A DNA stretch of 64,000 nt. Origin: Candidatus Vicinibacter proximus (GTDB lineage: Bacteria; Bacteroidota; Bacteroidia; Chitinophagales; Saprospiraceae). The notes beneath the pieces are model-generated. The model ran no database searches and had not been told where the DNA came from. It worked only from the letters and a program-made list of their open reading frames with translations. The DNA is taken from positions 1,117,001 through 1,181,000 of the forward strand of contig JADJOE010000001.1 of NCBI GenBank assembly GCA_016713905.1, written 5' to 3'. This document shows positions 26,052 through 35,071 of this stretch, in pieces. Each line of letters begins with the position of its first letter. The stretch's first letter is position 1. The position numbers and the translations under genes are program-made.

Positions 26052-26124
26052 ATGTTGGTTCTTTTAATCGTTTTATTCGTAAATACGTTTTTTTATAATT
26101 TCTTTGGCGATTTGAGTTAATAAG

Positions 26125-27393
26125 TTATTTAACATAAAGCAATCTACCCTCAACTGGGCAGCCAGCTTCGTAATTATCGCCTAAGATTAAATTAAAGTAA
26201 TCACTTTCGTCTCTTACTAAGTTTTTAGATAGAGAATCGTTACGGTAAAATTCTTGATTATTAGGTTTTGTAGAATATATATTCCCTTTAAGTAAACTTG
26301 TGAGGGTTGAATATTCAAATGTTGCCTTGTAATGTACAACCGTACCATCATAATCAATTCCACTTCCATTTAAAGTGAATGCACTGTTTTGTTTTTTGGG
26401 GAAATCAAACGATAATGTAATAACGTCTGTTGTTTGATTTTGGCATCTTAAAAATAAACTCCACTTTCCAGTGATTTCGGTTGAAATTCTTGTAATGTAA
26501 TATTTGCCGCCATTAAACCAAGGTTTATCCATAAATTGTATCAATCTACAACCTCTTTTTGATGTCTTGTTTAATGCACAATCTGTTGGAAGGCTATCAT
26601 TTCCATTTGATTGAAAAACAGCTAATTCGCCGGATTTGTTTTTTAAGATTATACCAATATGCTTGGCAATATCCGTTCCCTTTTTTTTCCAATGAATTAT
26701 ATCCCCAGTTTCAAACATCAGCGTATTATCAGTGGTGATTTCTTCTACTTTTATTTTAGACAATGCAGGTATTCCTTTAATTATTGAATTTTGTAATACC
26801 TGAGCTTTTCTTTGGTTGTCTGCAGGTGATGCCAGTTTTATATTAGATTTATTGAAGATGCTTTCAAGAAAACCTGAACAATCAAGTCCATAAATATTTT
26901 CTTTGCAAACAGACTTCGGGTAGGGAGGTGGCTGAAATTTAGTTTCATCTTTTTGTCCATAGGAATAAGCCAATCCGTATTGGTCTATATTCCCATCTTT
27001 ATTATAATCAAATTTATGCAGTTCCCTATTAACAAGAGTTAAAGCAGAATAAGTCAATTCTTTAATTAGTTTATTTTTAGCATCTTGGGGACCAAGATCA
27101 TTATAGCCCTTAGGGGTTCTTGTGGAAGTTTTGTTTTGTTTAAATGAGTCTATTTCGTTTGAAAAAGCTTCCAGACTTAGTCCATTGGGAAGGATTATAG
27201 TCGAAGGGTCAAAACCTATCGCGTCAGGAGTTGATTCAATAATAATCGATTCATCTATTGATAATGGTTCTTCAAAGAAGTTATTTTTCTGATTTAACCA
27301 ATCAATATCTGAGTTTGTGCCTAGATCATCATTGCATGAGAAGTTAAAAGATAGTACTAATAGCAACACGATGGTTAATAAAATGTATTTCAT
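26125..27393 (-). CDS. NlpC/P60-like lipoprotein with EF-hand-like loop
   Basis: The 422-residue protein carries a lipoprotein signal (MKYILLTIVLLLVLSFNFSC, Cys20). A DxNxDGxIDQ loop at 129-137 (DYNKDGNID) resembles an EF-hand or dockerin calcium site. The papain-like NlpC/P60 core is seen as LDCSGFLESIF (Cys172) and GDIIHWKKKG ... AKHIGIILKN (His245). Such enzymes cut peptidoglycan stem peptides or related amide bonds. A C-terminal ~120-residue region is beta-rich and of unknown fold. It should sit in the outer membrane or on the surface. It is convergent with the signalling cluster, 73 bases apart, and appears to be a separate transcription unit. Confidence 0.85.
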   Translation of the reverse strand: MKYILLTIVLLLVLSFNFSCNDDLGTNSDIDWLNQKNNFFEEPLSIDESIIIESTPDAIGFDPSTIILPNGLSLEAFSNEIDSFKQNKTSTRTPKGYNDLGPQDAKNKLIKELTYSALTLVNRELHKFDYNKDGNIDQYGLAYSYGQKDETKFQPPPYPKSVCKENIYGLDCSGFLESIFNKSNIKLASPADNQRKAQVLQNSIIKGIPALSKIKVEEITTDNTLMFETGDIIHWKKKGTDIAKHIGIILKNKSGELAVFQSNGNDSLPTDCALNKTSKRGCRLIQFMDKPWFNGGKYYITRISTEITGKWSLFLRCQNQTTDVITLSFDFPKKQNSAFTLNGSGIDYDGTVVHYKATFEYSTLTSLLKGNIYSTKPNNQEFYRNDSLSKNLVRDESDYFNLILGDNYEAGCPVEGRLLYVK

Positions 27394-27555
27394 AATATTT
27401 GATTAATAATTGATTATATATATATATAAATTTAATTCAAGGTAAGGCTTTTAACCATGGAAAGTTTTCAAATACCAAATTTAATATTTAAAGTGTATTA
27501 TATTTAAATTTCCAAGAGAATTAATATCTTGCAACCATAAACTAAATCAACTTTT

Positions 27556-28221
27556 ATGAGAAATGTAATCTTATTTTTATTTGTTATTATAAGTGTTTTT
27601 TCAATTTCATCTATACATGGACAAACCAGGTTTGGCTTAAAGGGAGGGCTGAATATAGCTTATGGCAGTTGGCAAGGTCCAGGTTCTTCTGTTAGGGAAG
27701 AAAATAGGAAGTTGCTTTATGGATACCATTTAGAAGGGCTATGTGTGTTACCGGTTAAAGATAATTTTGCCTTCAGATTGGGGATTGGAGTTCATTTAAA
27801 AGGAGATAAGTATTCTGAAACTGTTTCCGGAAGAACAACTTCATTGACTACTGCACCAGTTTATATACAATTACCGGTAATTGCATCCTATGTTAATGAA
27901 AAATTTCATATTGGAGCAGGGCCATATTTTGGCTTTGGGGTTGCGGGTAAGATAACTTCTAAAGCAACAGGAGGAGGTCTTGATGATAAATCTACTGACA
28001 AGAAAATAGTTTTTGGTAATGCCTTGGGTAATGATATAAGACCTTTGGATGTCGGTTTGCAATTGGAGGCAGGATTTACTATCAATTATGATTATATCAT
28101 TAGTGCTTCGTATAATGTAGGTTTGGGGAACATTGTGCCAACAGAGTTTTCGGAAGAATACGGTTTTACTGGAAAATTTAATTCTATAAGTATTTCTTTA
28201 GGGTACCTATTTCCTTACTAA
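27556..28221 (+). CDS. Porin-like outer-membrane beta-barrel (PorT family type)
   Basis: The 221-residue protein has a signal peptide (MRNVILFLFVIISVFSISS to HGQ) followed directly by RFGLKGGLNIAYG, the typical start of Bacteroidota outer-membrane beta-barrel/PorT-like proteins. Amphipathic strands follow (FAFRLGIGVHLKG, FHIGAGPYFGFGVAG, YDYIISASYNVGLG) and the last strand ends in SISLGYLFPY with a C-terminal aromatic residue. It should be an eight-stranded barrel. Its function is not specific from sequence. It is a single gene flanked by long spacers. Confidence 0.88.
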   Translation: MRNVILFLFVIISVFSISSIHGQTRFGLKGGLNIAYGSWQGPGSSVREENRKLLYGYHLEGLCVLPVKDNFAFRLGIGVHLKGDKYSETVSGRTTSLTTAPVYIQLPVIASYVNEKFHIGAGPYFGFGVAGKITSKATGGGLDDKSTDKKIVFGNALGNDIRPLDVGLQLEAGFTINYDYIISASYNVGLGNIVPTEFSEEYGFTGKFNSISISLGYLFPY

Positions 28222-28595
28222 TCCAGCTCATTATTTTAAAGGTATTAATTACCCTTTTGTTTTAGGGTGAAGCTGGTTTGGGTTTCTATACTGGTTTTAC
28301 AAAATCTAGCATTCGGATTTTTCAAAGTCGAAGTGTTAATATTAATTAGTCAAATAGTAGTGTCCTCACGAATAATTCGATAATTATAAACAGTTGGGCC
28401 AACATACTAATAGTCAATTAATATCACACTTATACTTAAATTTTTTCATGAAGAAAATTTCATTCTTATCATGAAAGGAGAAATTCTAACATGTCAAATT
28501 TTTGTTATAATAAGGTTCACGAAAAAAAATGAAATCTCAAATTGCAATGATGCAGTTTAAAATGTCATAAATTAATAAATAGTTTCAGAGCTTTT
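28222..28595. other. Gene-free stretch with a possible terminator hairpin
   Basis: No gene is seen. Just after the porin-like gene, CCAGCT (28225) and AGCTGG (28271) bracket an inner ACCCT/AGGGT hairpin, a possible weak terminator without a clean U run. The rest is plain AT-rich sequence. Confidence 0.35.
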
Positions 28596-28838
28596 TTACA
28601 AAACCCTCACCAAAATGCTCACTTCATTTTTGAGCACCTCCGCAAAACCATTTTTAATGGAGAACTTATGTTTTTCTCCTTTTTCATCGGTCAGCTGGAT
28701 GGTGCCTTTGGATAATGCGGAAATCAAAGGCGCATGTCGGTCAAGTACTTCAAATTGACCTCCGAGTCCCGGCATTATGATGGCTTTAGCCTGGCCTTCG
28801 TAAAGAGAGCTTTCGGGGGTTAGAATGCTTACCTTCAT
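28596..28838 (-). CDS. atpC: F-type ATP synthase epsilon subunit
   Basis: The start at 28838 (MKVSILTPESSLYEG) is preferred, since a longer frame to 28892 would overlap atpD. The 80-residue protein is the short, Bacteroidota-type epsilon that keeps the N-terminal beta-sandwich (MPGLGGQFEVL, DRHAPLISALSKG) and lacks the C-terminal helical hairpin. It sits in the central stalk of F1, links gamma to the c-ring and affects ATPase activity. It lies four bases behind atpD in the same transcript. A decayed copy of its middle part is at 6730-6825. Confidence 0.95.
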   Translation of the reverse strand: MKVSILTPESSLYEGQAKAIIMPGLGGQFEVLDRHAPLISALSKGTIQLTDEKGEKHKFSIKNGFAEVLKNEVSILVRVL

Positions 28839-28842
28839 GGGA

Positions 28843-30357
28843 TTAATTGTTTGATTCGGCCAAAATTTTCTTTCCCTTCTCGATGGCATCATCGATCGTT
28901 CCTACCAGGTTGAAGGCTGCTTCCGGATACTGGTCAACTTCACCATCCATGATCATGTTAAATCCGCGGATGGTTTCTTCAATAGGTACCAATACTCCTT
29001 TCAGACCGGTAAACTGTTCAGCAACATGGAAAGGCTGAGACAAGAACCTTTGTACACGACGTGCGCGGTGTACAATCAATTTATCCTCTTCTGACAATTC
29101 TTCCATACCGAGGATGGCGATGATGTCCAGAAGTTCGTTGTAACGCTGAAGGATATTTTTTACGCGCTGAGCGGTGTTGTAATGCAATTCTCCGATGATC
29201 AGCGGATCAAGGATTCTTGAAGTAGAATCGAGTGGATCCACTGCAGGATAAATACCCAGTGCTGCAATCTTACGACTCAATACCGTCGTTGCGTCCAGGT
29301 GAGCAAAAGTCGTAGCCGGAGCCGGGTCAGTCAAGTCATCCGCAGGAACGTAAACCGCCTGTACGGAAGTGATGGATCCTCTTTTGGTAGAGGTGATACG
29401 CTCTTGCATCAAACCCATCTCTGTAGCAAGCGTAGGTTGGTAACCCACCGCAGAAGGCATACGTCCCAACAAAGCTGAAACCTCAGAACCTGCCTGTGTG
29501 AATCGGAAGATGTTGTCGATGAAGAAAAGGATGTCTTTTCCTCCTGCAGGATCTGTCATGTCTCCGTCACGGAAATACTCCGCAACAGTAAGACCTGAAA
29601 GGGCAACCCTTGCACGTGCACCCGGTGGTTCGTTCATTTGTCCAAAGATGAAAGTTGCCTTAGAATCCATTAATTCTTTTTTATCTACAGAAGCGAGATC
29701 CCAGCCTCCTTCTTCCATGGAATGCTTGAATTTATCTCCGTATTTTATGATTCCGGCCTCTATCATCTCACGAAGTAAGTCATTTCCCTCACGGGTTCTT
29801 TCTCCTACCCCTGCAAATACGGACAGACCTCCGTAACCCTTAGCAATGTTGTTGATCAACTCCTGGATCAATACGGTTTTACCAACACCCGCACCTCCGA
29901 ACAATCCAATTTTACCACCTTTGGAATATGGCTCAATCAAGTCAATAACTTTAATACCTGTGAAAAGAACTTCGGTCTCTGTGGACAAATCCTCATAGGT
30001 AGGCGGTTTCTGGTGAATGGAATAAGTATGTGCACGGCTTACCGGTCCAAGACCATCAATAGGCTCTCCTACCACATTAAACAAACGGCCTTTGATTTCT
30101 TCACCCACCGGCATAGAGATGGTCTCTTTCAAGTCTATGGCCTCTGCACCGCGGGTAAGTCCATCCGTGGAATCCATGGCAACTGCCCGGACGCTGTCTT
30201 CACCAAGATGTTGCTGAACTTCTAGAATAAGATCTTCCTTACCTTCACGTTTAATACGAAGGGCATGATATATTTCAGGTAGATGAGAACCTTCTCCGGA
30301 AAATGAAACGTCCACCACAGGACCGATGATTTGACTTACGCGACCGATATTTGCCAT
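28843..30357 (-). CDS. atpD: F-type ATP synthase beta subunit
   Basis: The 504-residue protein is the catalytic F1 beta subunit. The P-loop GGAGVGKT is at 154-161, the adenine/catalytic blocks GERTREGNDLL and ALSGLTVAEYFRDG follow, FFIDNIFRF is the Walker B strand, and EELSEED is the hinge-region motif. It synthesises ATP at the alpha/beta interface on the cytoplasmic side of the inner membrane. Only atpD and atpC are here, the split arrangement usual in Bacteroidota, where the other atp genes lie elsewhere. The start MANIGRVSQIIGPVVDV matches the family. Confidence 0.98.
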   Translation of the reverse strand: MANIGRVSQIIGPVVDVSFSGEGSHLPEIYHALRIKREGKEDLILEVQQHLGEDSVRAVAMDSTDGLTRGAEAIDLKETISMPVGEEIKGRLFNVVGEPIDGLGPVSRAHTYSIHQKPPTYEDLSTETEVLFTGIKVIDLIEPYSKGGKIGLFGGAGVGKTVLIQELINNIAKGYGGLSVFAGVGERTREGNDLLREMIEAGIIKYGDKFKHSMEEGGWDLASVDKKELMDSKATFIFGQMNEPPGARARVALSGLTVAEYFRDGDMTDPAGGKDILFFIDNIFRFTQAGSEVSALLGRMPSAVGYQPTLATEMGLMQERITSTKRGSITSVQAVYVPADDLTDPAPATTFAHLDATTVLSRKIAALGIYPAVDPLDSTSRILDPLIIGELHYNTAQRVKNILQRYNELLDIIAILGMEELSEEDKLIVHRARRVQRFLSQPFHVAEQFTGLKGVLVPIEETIRGFNMIMDGEVDQYPEAAFNLVGTIDDAIEKGKKILAESNN

Positions 30358-30393
30358 AAATTAGAATTAATTAGATGTGTTTTTAATCCGCCG

Positions 30394-30401
30394 CAAAGAT
30401 A
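30394..30401 (-). promoter_or_regulatory. Candidate -7 box for atpD-atpC
   Basis: On the minus strand the bases read TATCTTTG, a match to TAnnTTTG, about 36 bases upstream of the atpD start. The -33 region is only a weak TTT-type match. Confidence 0.5.
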
Positions 30402-30440
30402 AAACCCTGAAGGACGCTGAAAGCCTTAATTTTGTTAATA

Positions 30441-31767
30441 ATGATTAAAGATTTGGATAACAATTTGGAGGATTTGAAAACTGAGGCCCTTCATGGTGCT
30501 CAGGATCCTGTCGGCTTGGCTCAAAATCTTGCCCACCGCTTCCTTTTGGTCCACTCAGCACAATACATCCAATATCATGGCAAAGACCTGGATCAGTTTC
30601 CAAAAGCAAGAGTACAAGCCACCTGGGAACATTTTTTAATCAGATCTTACAACAGGATCACCAGGCGCTTTTTATGAATTTTGCCTACTGACCCAAAGAA
30701 AATCCCAGGTCTTTCCGGTCAATTTTTTGGTCAAAGTGCTGGATTATCTTGGCACTCATCCCGAATTGGCAGATTATGCTTTTCCCATTCTCGGAGAAGC
30801 CGGACAATTTCTTTGTCGCCAAAATCCGGACTGGCACTGGTTAGATTCAACAAAATGGGAGAAACCTTTATGGTGCAAAGAATCTGCAAAGAGGCTGTTT
30901 ATGTACCGCCGATTTTTGGAAAGTAAGAACCATGAAGCATTTCATTTCTTTTTTAGAACAGGTTAGCGATTTTTCTGAAAAAGAACAAGCGGCGATCCTT
31001 GAATATGGTTTGCATAACTGGCCGGTTTTAACGGAAGAACAAATGGAACAATTGCTGAAATCGGTTAAACCAAAAATGTAATTCTTCTGTATCCCCATAT
31101 CTTTAAGGATAAACAGAATCCTGTTAGCATACAGTCAAAACTCTGGCTTGAATCTTTACTGCTTAAACCATCTTCTCTGCAAGAGCCAATTCCTCCATTA
31201 AAGAAAAAGCAAAAAGAATATACGCTAGCACAACATTTGGAAATTATTCCACCCACTTGGATTACCGAGAGACAAGATGCAAAAAAAATTTTGCAAAAAT
31301 TGGCCGGTGAAGATTTTCTTCAATCTATATTGGAATCTATCAGAAAATACAAAGATGTCGAATCTGCCAAATTTCTCGCCAACTGGCTGATCGATAACCA
31401 AGCTTTTACGGAAGATTTGGAGGTGGCAAAATTGTCCTCCTGTATGAACTTTGAAACATTTAATCAGGTTTGCGTTACCGCAATAAGAAAATTGGGTCCG
31501 CAAATAGATCTAGAGGCTTTTCTGCATTTTATTCTTGCAGAAAAACATTTTTGGTCTGATGATTTGTTGACCGCAGTTTTGGATTTACATCTGCATGAGC
31601 GGTTAAGGAGAGATTATGATTTGGAAGTTTTCTATGCCATGATTCCCTATAGAATTAACCCAAATACATCTAGGCTGGAAGAAATCCCAAAATCGCTTTA
31701 CCATTTGCACGAAGCGGTTTTGAGTTTTGAAAGGGTTTTACAGTTCAGAAGACTTCTTAGAAAATAA
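30441..31767 (+). pseudogene. DUF5691-like gene broken by three frameshifts
   Basis: Four blocks in changing frames join into one ~440-residue protein. Block 1 is 30441 to about 30655 (MIKDLDNNLEDLKTEAL). Block 2 runs to about 30950 (VKVLDYLGTHPEL, LCRQNPDWHWL, FMYRRFLESKNHEAF). Block 3 runs to about 31075 (LEQVSDFSEKEQAAILEYG, WPVLTEEQMEQLLKSVKPK). Block 4 runs to 31767 (NVILLYPHIFKDKQ to FRRLLRK). The NPDW block, the helical repeats and the end match my memory of DUF5691, which travels with MoxR-type AAA, DUF5682, SWIM and VWA genes. The two later shifts lie at a T6 run and an A5 run. The first is near 30648-30660. It is divergent from atpD. A pseudogene or assembly indels could explain the shifts. 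Confidence 0.75.
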
Positions 31768-31846
31768 TGACTGGTATTTAAATATTAAATACAAATTATT
31801 ACATTAATTATTTTGACTGTCTAATTATAATTTATTTTCGAAAGTA

Positions 31847-32767
31847 TTAAAATTTTCGAACTGCCCTGATGTGGTATAATGCAGTATTCTTACCGACAGT
31901 AGCAATGTCTCCTGAACCAAATTGAAATACAAAGGCTGTATTAGCTTTAGCTTCTGTGGATGACCAATAATAGTCAAAATGAGTTATGGGAACGGTCAAA
32001 GGATCACCATCATTATCAGCTATTTTATTAATATAATATCGTCCATTTCTTAACAAATTTAGTTCATCAATCGATGGTAAATACCAGTCTGAGAATCCAG
32101 CATAATTATAGTCAATGCATATTTGAGCAGCGCTGGCAGAGTGTCCGGATTGCTTAGTAATAGCATTCGAATTTTCTTGCCCATTCCAAAGGCTTTGTGC
32201 GCCATTCCCAACTAAACTGGCACCTACATTGCTCCATACGGTTCCATTAGAAACATCATTTAAACTTACTATTAAACCGTGCTCATTTCCATCCTGGCCA
32301 TTGTACACATCAAAAATAATTCCGCCCTGATAGTACTCGCCAATAAAATGTTTTGTTAGAGTCCTTGCTTTTTCTGAATAGAAAGAAAAGGGTACACTAA
32401 GCAGTTGACTATTGCTTTCTAAAGTATAATTATTTCCACCTTTAACATCAATTCTTGTTTTAACAAAATATGGACCATTTCCCCAGTTAATTTTATTTAA
32501 TGTGCCAAGTACTGAGGTGCCTTCACCTATATTTAAGGTGACTAATCCATTTGCATTCGTGGTAGGAGATTGAAGTTCAACAAATACCTGATTTCCATTA
32601 ATTGATTTTTCCAATATTGAAATTTCGATTCCAATTTTTTGGTTAGACACCAACGAATTGTCATTTTTTCTAATGATTGCCTGATAGCCTATAAGATCAG
32701 GCGTTTGACATACAAGTTGATTGCCAAATTGCAAGAACAGAAAAGAGACAAATAATAATGTTCTCAT
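31847..32767 (-). CDS. Secreted DUF1566-type protein
   Basis: The 306-residue protein has a signal peptide (MRTLLFVSFLFLQFGNQLVC). The N-terminal half (DLIGYQAIIRKNDNSLV, GTVLGTLNKINWGNGPYF-like pattern) is common in Bacteroidota surface proteins. The C-terminal half has the DUF1566/Lcl-type fold: FSDWYLPSIDELNLL, YYWSSTEA and YHIRAVRKF. Such domains are Trp/Cys-rich, related to C-lectin-like formylglycine-type folds, and of unknown function. It overlaps the next gene by four bases and forms a two-gene operon. Confidence 0.85.
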   Translation of the reverse strand: MRTLLFVSFLFLQFGNQLVCQTPDLIGYQAIIRKNDNSLVSNQKIGIEISILEKSINGNQVFVELQSPTTNANGLVTLNIGEGTSVLGTLNKINWGNGPYFVKTRIDVKGGNNYTLESNSQLLSVPFSFYSEKARTLTKHFIGEYYQGGIIFDVYNGQDGNEHGLIVSLNDVSNGTVWSNVGASLVGNGAQSLWNGQENSNAITKQSGHSASAAQICIDYNYAGFSDWYLPSIDELNLLRNGRYYINKIADNDGDPLTVPITHFDYYWSSTEAKANTAFVFQFGSGDIATVGKNTALYHIRAVRKF

Positions 32768-33219
32768 AAAACTAATACTTTAAAGGTTTTTAAATTAGAT
32801 TCTTTAACAAATACCCCCAGATAATAAATACCGGGCAAATAATGGTTTAAGTCAATTGTACTGAATGTAAAATTTGAATTTTTACTTTCTAATATTTTTC
32901 CATCCCCGCTCATTAAAATATAAGTATGGCCGGAAGGCGCAGTCAATTCTATTAAATTTCCAGATTGATTCAATTGCAATACTTCAGTATCAATTAAGTC
33001 TTTAGATTTTGTAAGTCCATTAATGGATGGCTGTTGTATTCCTTCATTTAAATTATTCAAACTGTTGGAAGCATAATTATCAAACACTTGACCGATTGAA
33101 AAAGAGACTGCTGTGGTTCCATTTGAAACATGTCCACCTGAGGAGACCGTCCCTGATTGACAAAAAGACCAATTAAAGAGGAAAACTCCAATGACCAGAA
33201 TAAATAATGCTTTGTTCAT
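32764..33219 (-). CDS. Small secreted T9SS-type protein
   Basis: The 151-residue protein has a signal peptide (MNKALFILVIGVFLFNWSF) and the block QSGTVSSGG ... TAVSFSIGQVFD, which is frequent at the start of small Bacteroidota exported proteins. The C-terminus (LPGIYYLGVFVKESNLKTFKVLVL) is a short type A sorting domain. The middle region has no known domain. It is the first gene of the pair with the DUF1566 protein, so the two may be co-exported. Confidence 0.82.
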   Translation of the reverse strand: MNKALFILVIGVFLFNWSFCQSGTVSSGGHVSNGTTAVSFSIGQVFDNYASNSLNNLNEGIQQPSINGLTKSKDLIDTEVLQLNQSGNLIELTAPSGHTYILMSGDGKILESKNSNFTFSTIDLNHYLPGIYYLGVFVKESNLKTFKVLVL

Positions 33220-33270
33220 AATAGCTTAAATCTTAAGTGATCAAAGATATAGAAATATTTGAAAGCACGG

Positions 33271-33295
33271 ATATATATATATATATATATATATA
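33271..33295. repeat. AT microsatellite
   Basis: About twelve AT units lie between the start of the minus-strand pair (33219) and the NTF2-like gene (33427). A shorter AT run lies at about 27417-27428. Confidence 0.9.
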
Positions 33296-33426
33296 ATATG
33301 TAATAAATTGATAATATTTATTTTGTTTAGAGTTGAAATAAGTTTTTCAATTAATTTAAGTAACACTATTATTCATAATTTTATTTCGAATAGATTTATG
33401 ATTAAATTTACCCAAACCTATATTTC

Positions 33427-33858
33427 ATGAATCCAACGCTTACTTTTTTTAGGATTGTTTCTTTCTTATTTTTTCTCACAGGTGCAAGTGCCCAAAAAAA
33501 TGAACTCATCCTTCAAAAAGTTCAGTCCTTAAATCAAGCATTGTTATCACAAGACTCTTCCACTCTTCGTTCTTTGTTGCACAAGGATCTTAGCTATGGG
33601 CATTCCAATGGATGGATAGAAAATGTAAATGAACTCATCCACAACAATGCAACCGGATATTTAACCTATCAAAAGATAGAGGTAGAGAGTATTTCTGTTA
33701 AATTAAAAAATAAAACTGCCGTTGTGCGTTTCAATGCCACACATGACATCATTCTGAACGGCAAATCCATTTCATTAAAGTTGCATGTTTGTCAGACCTG
33801 GATAAAGGATAAGAGGAAGTGGAAACTGCTGGCAAGACAAAGCACAAAAGTTAATTAG
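33427..33858 (+). CDS. Secreted SnoaL/NTF2-like protein (DUF4440 type)
   Basis: The 143-residue protein has a short signal (MNPTLTFFRIVSFLFFLTGASA). The rest is a single small cone-shaped alpha+beta domain of the NTF2-like/DUF4440 type: LNQALLSQDSSTLRSLLHKDL, YGHSNGWIENVNEL, TAVVRFNATHDIIL and HVCQTWIKDKRKWKLLARQS. This fold hosts many functions and the pocket residues are not diagnostic. It is followed after 70 bases by a hydrolase gene on the same strand. Confidence 0.85.
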   Translation: MNPTLTFFRIVSFLFFLTGASAQKNELILQKVQSLNQALLSQDSSTLRSLLHKDLSYGHSNGWIENVNELIHNNATGYLTYQKIEVESISVKLKNKTAVVRFNATHDIILNGKSISLKLHVCQTWIKDKRKWKLLARQSTKVN

Positions 33859-33928
33859 TATTATAGTCATCTGCGAATAAGAATCTTCTTTAAATTGGTT
33901 ATCTTCGTGCAACTCAAATTAAAATTCC

Positions 33929-34939
33929 ATGCGTAATTTTATTTTTTTAATCACTGTCCTCTCTATTGCATCCTGTACCCAGCCATGCGTACAGGAAAAA
34001 TGTTTGCCCCTAAGTTACTTCCAACCACAAGATACGGGCATACTAAATGGAGGAATTCGCATGATTCCCATTACTACTCCAAAAGGTAATTTTAAAGTAT
34101 GGACCAAAAGGATTGGCAACCATCCAAAAATAAAACTTTTGCTGCTACATGGAGGACCGGGCACCGGGCATGAATATTTTGAATGCATGGAGAGTTTTCT
34201 TCCACAGGAAGGTATCGAATTTATTTATTACGACCAATTGGGAACCTGCAACAGTGATAAGCCGACAGACACCAGCCTTTGGGATCTGTCAAGATCAGTA
34301 GATGAGTTGGAACAGGTGCGTCAGGCATTGCATTTAGACAGCAGCAATTTGTATTTGTTGGGACATTCGTGGGGTGGAATTCTGGCAATGGAATATGCAC
34401 TGAAATATCAACAACATCTTAAAGGACTGATAATATCCGATATGATGTCAGACGCAAGAGCATATGGCAAATATGCGGACGAAGTGTTGTCTAAAAAACT
34501 CCCTGCAACAGTACTGGATACCATTCGTGCCATCGAGCACAGAAAGGATTTTTCAAATCCTCAATACATGGAATTGCTGATGCCACATTTTTATGAAAAA
34601 TTTATTTGCAGAATTCCTTTGGAGCAATGGCCTGAACCCGTGAATCGCGCTTTCGCAAAATTAAACCAACAACAATACGTGATCATGCAGGGGCCCAGTG
34701 AATTTGGTATCTCAGGCAAATTAGAAAATTGGGATCGGAGCAATGATCTAAAGCAAATTAAAGTTAGAACCTTGATCATCGGAGCAACTTATGATACCAT
34801 GGATCCGGCACACATGGAATGGATGTCCAAACAAATCAGTGGTGCATTGTTTCATTTATGTCCAAATGGATCTCATATGTGCATGTGGGATGATCAGCAA
34901 TCCTATTTTAAGGGATTGATTGATTTTTTAAAATCATGA
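33929..34939 (+). CDS. Prolyl aminopeptidase-like alpha/beta hydrolase lipoprotein
   Basis: The 336-residue protein has a lipobox (LSIASC, Cys16). The alpha/beta hydrolase core carries LLLHGGPGTGHE (oxyanion loop HGGPGxG of proline iminopeptidases, S33), the nucleophile elbow GHSWGG (Ser147), the acid in ATYDTMDP and the His in NGSHMCMWDD. S33 enzymes release N-terminal proline from peptides, and lipoprotein variants occur in Bacteroidota. It fits peptide use by a proteolytic surface lifestyle. It appears to be a single gene. Confidence 0.9.
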   Translation: MRNFIFLITVLSIASCTQPCVQEKCLPLSYFQPQDTGILNGGIRMIPITTPKGNFKVWTKRIGNHPKIKLLLLHGGPGTGHEYFECMESFLPQEGIEFIYYDQLGTCNSDKPTDTSLWDLSRSVDELEQVRQALHLDSSNLYLLGHSWGGILAMEYALKYQQHLKGLIISDMMSDARAYGKYADEVLSKKLPATVLDTIRAIEHRKDFSNPQYMELLMPHFYEKFICRIPLEQWPEPVNRAFAKLNQQQYVIMQGPSEFGISGKLENWDRSNDLKQIKVRTLIIGATYDTMDPAHMEWMSKQISGALFHLCPNGSHMCMWDDQQSYFKGLIDFLKS

Positions 34940-35071
34940 TTGTTTTTCCTTCTGACTTTGTTCTTACTTTTCTATTTCACTTCATCTGGTAGATCTTAGG
35001 TTTTACATTTATTAATCAGGTGCTCAACAATAAAGACTACCTTGGGCATTATTCACTAAAATCAAACAAAA

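Noticed and set aside
29498..29836. Plus-strand open frame opposite atpD
   Set aside because: It mirrors a highly conserved gene on the other strand and has no family or start support.
33271..33295. AT microsatellite as a phase-variable promoter of the DUF1566 pair
   Set aside because: It lies over 50 bases upstream of the minus-strand start and no -33/-7 boxes flank it, so there is no support beyond its presence.
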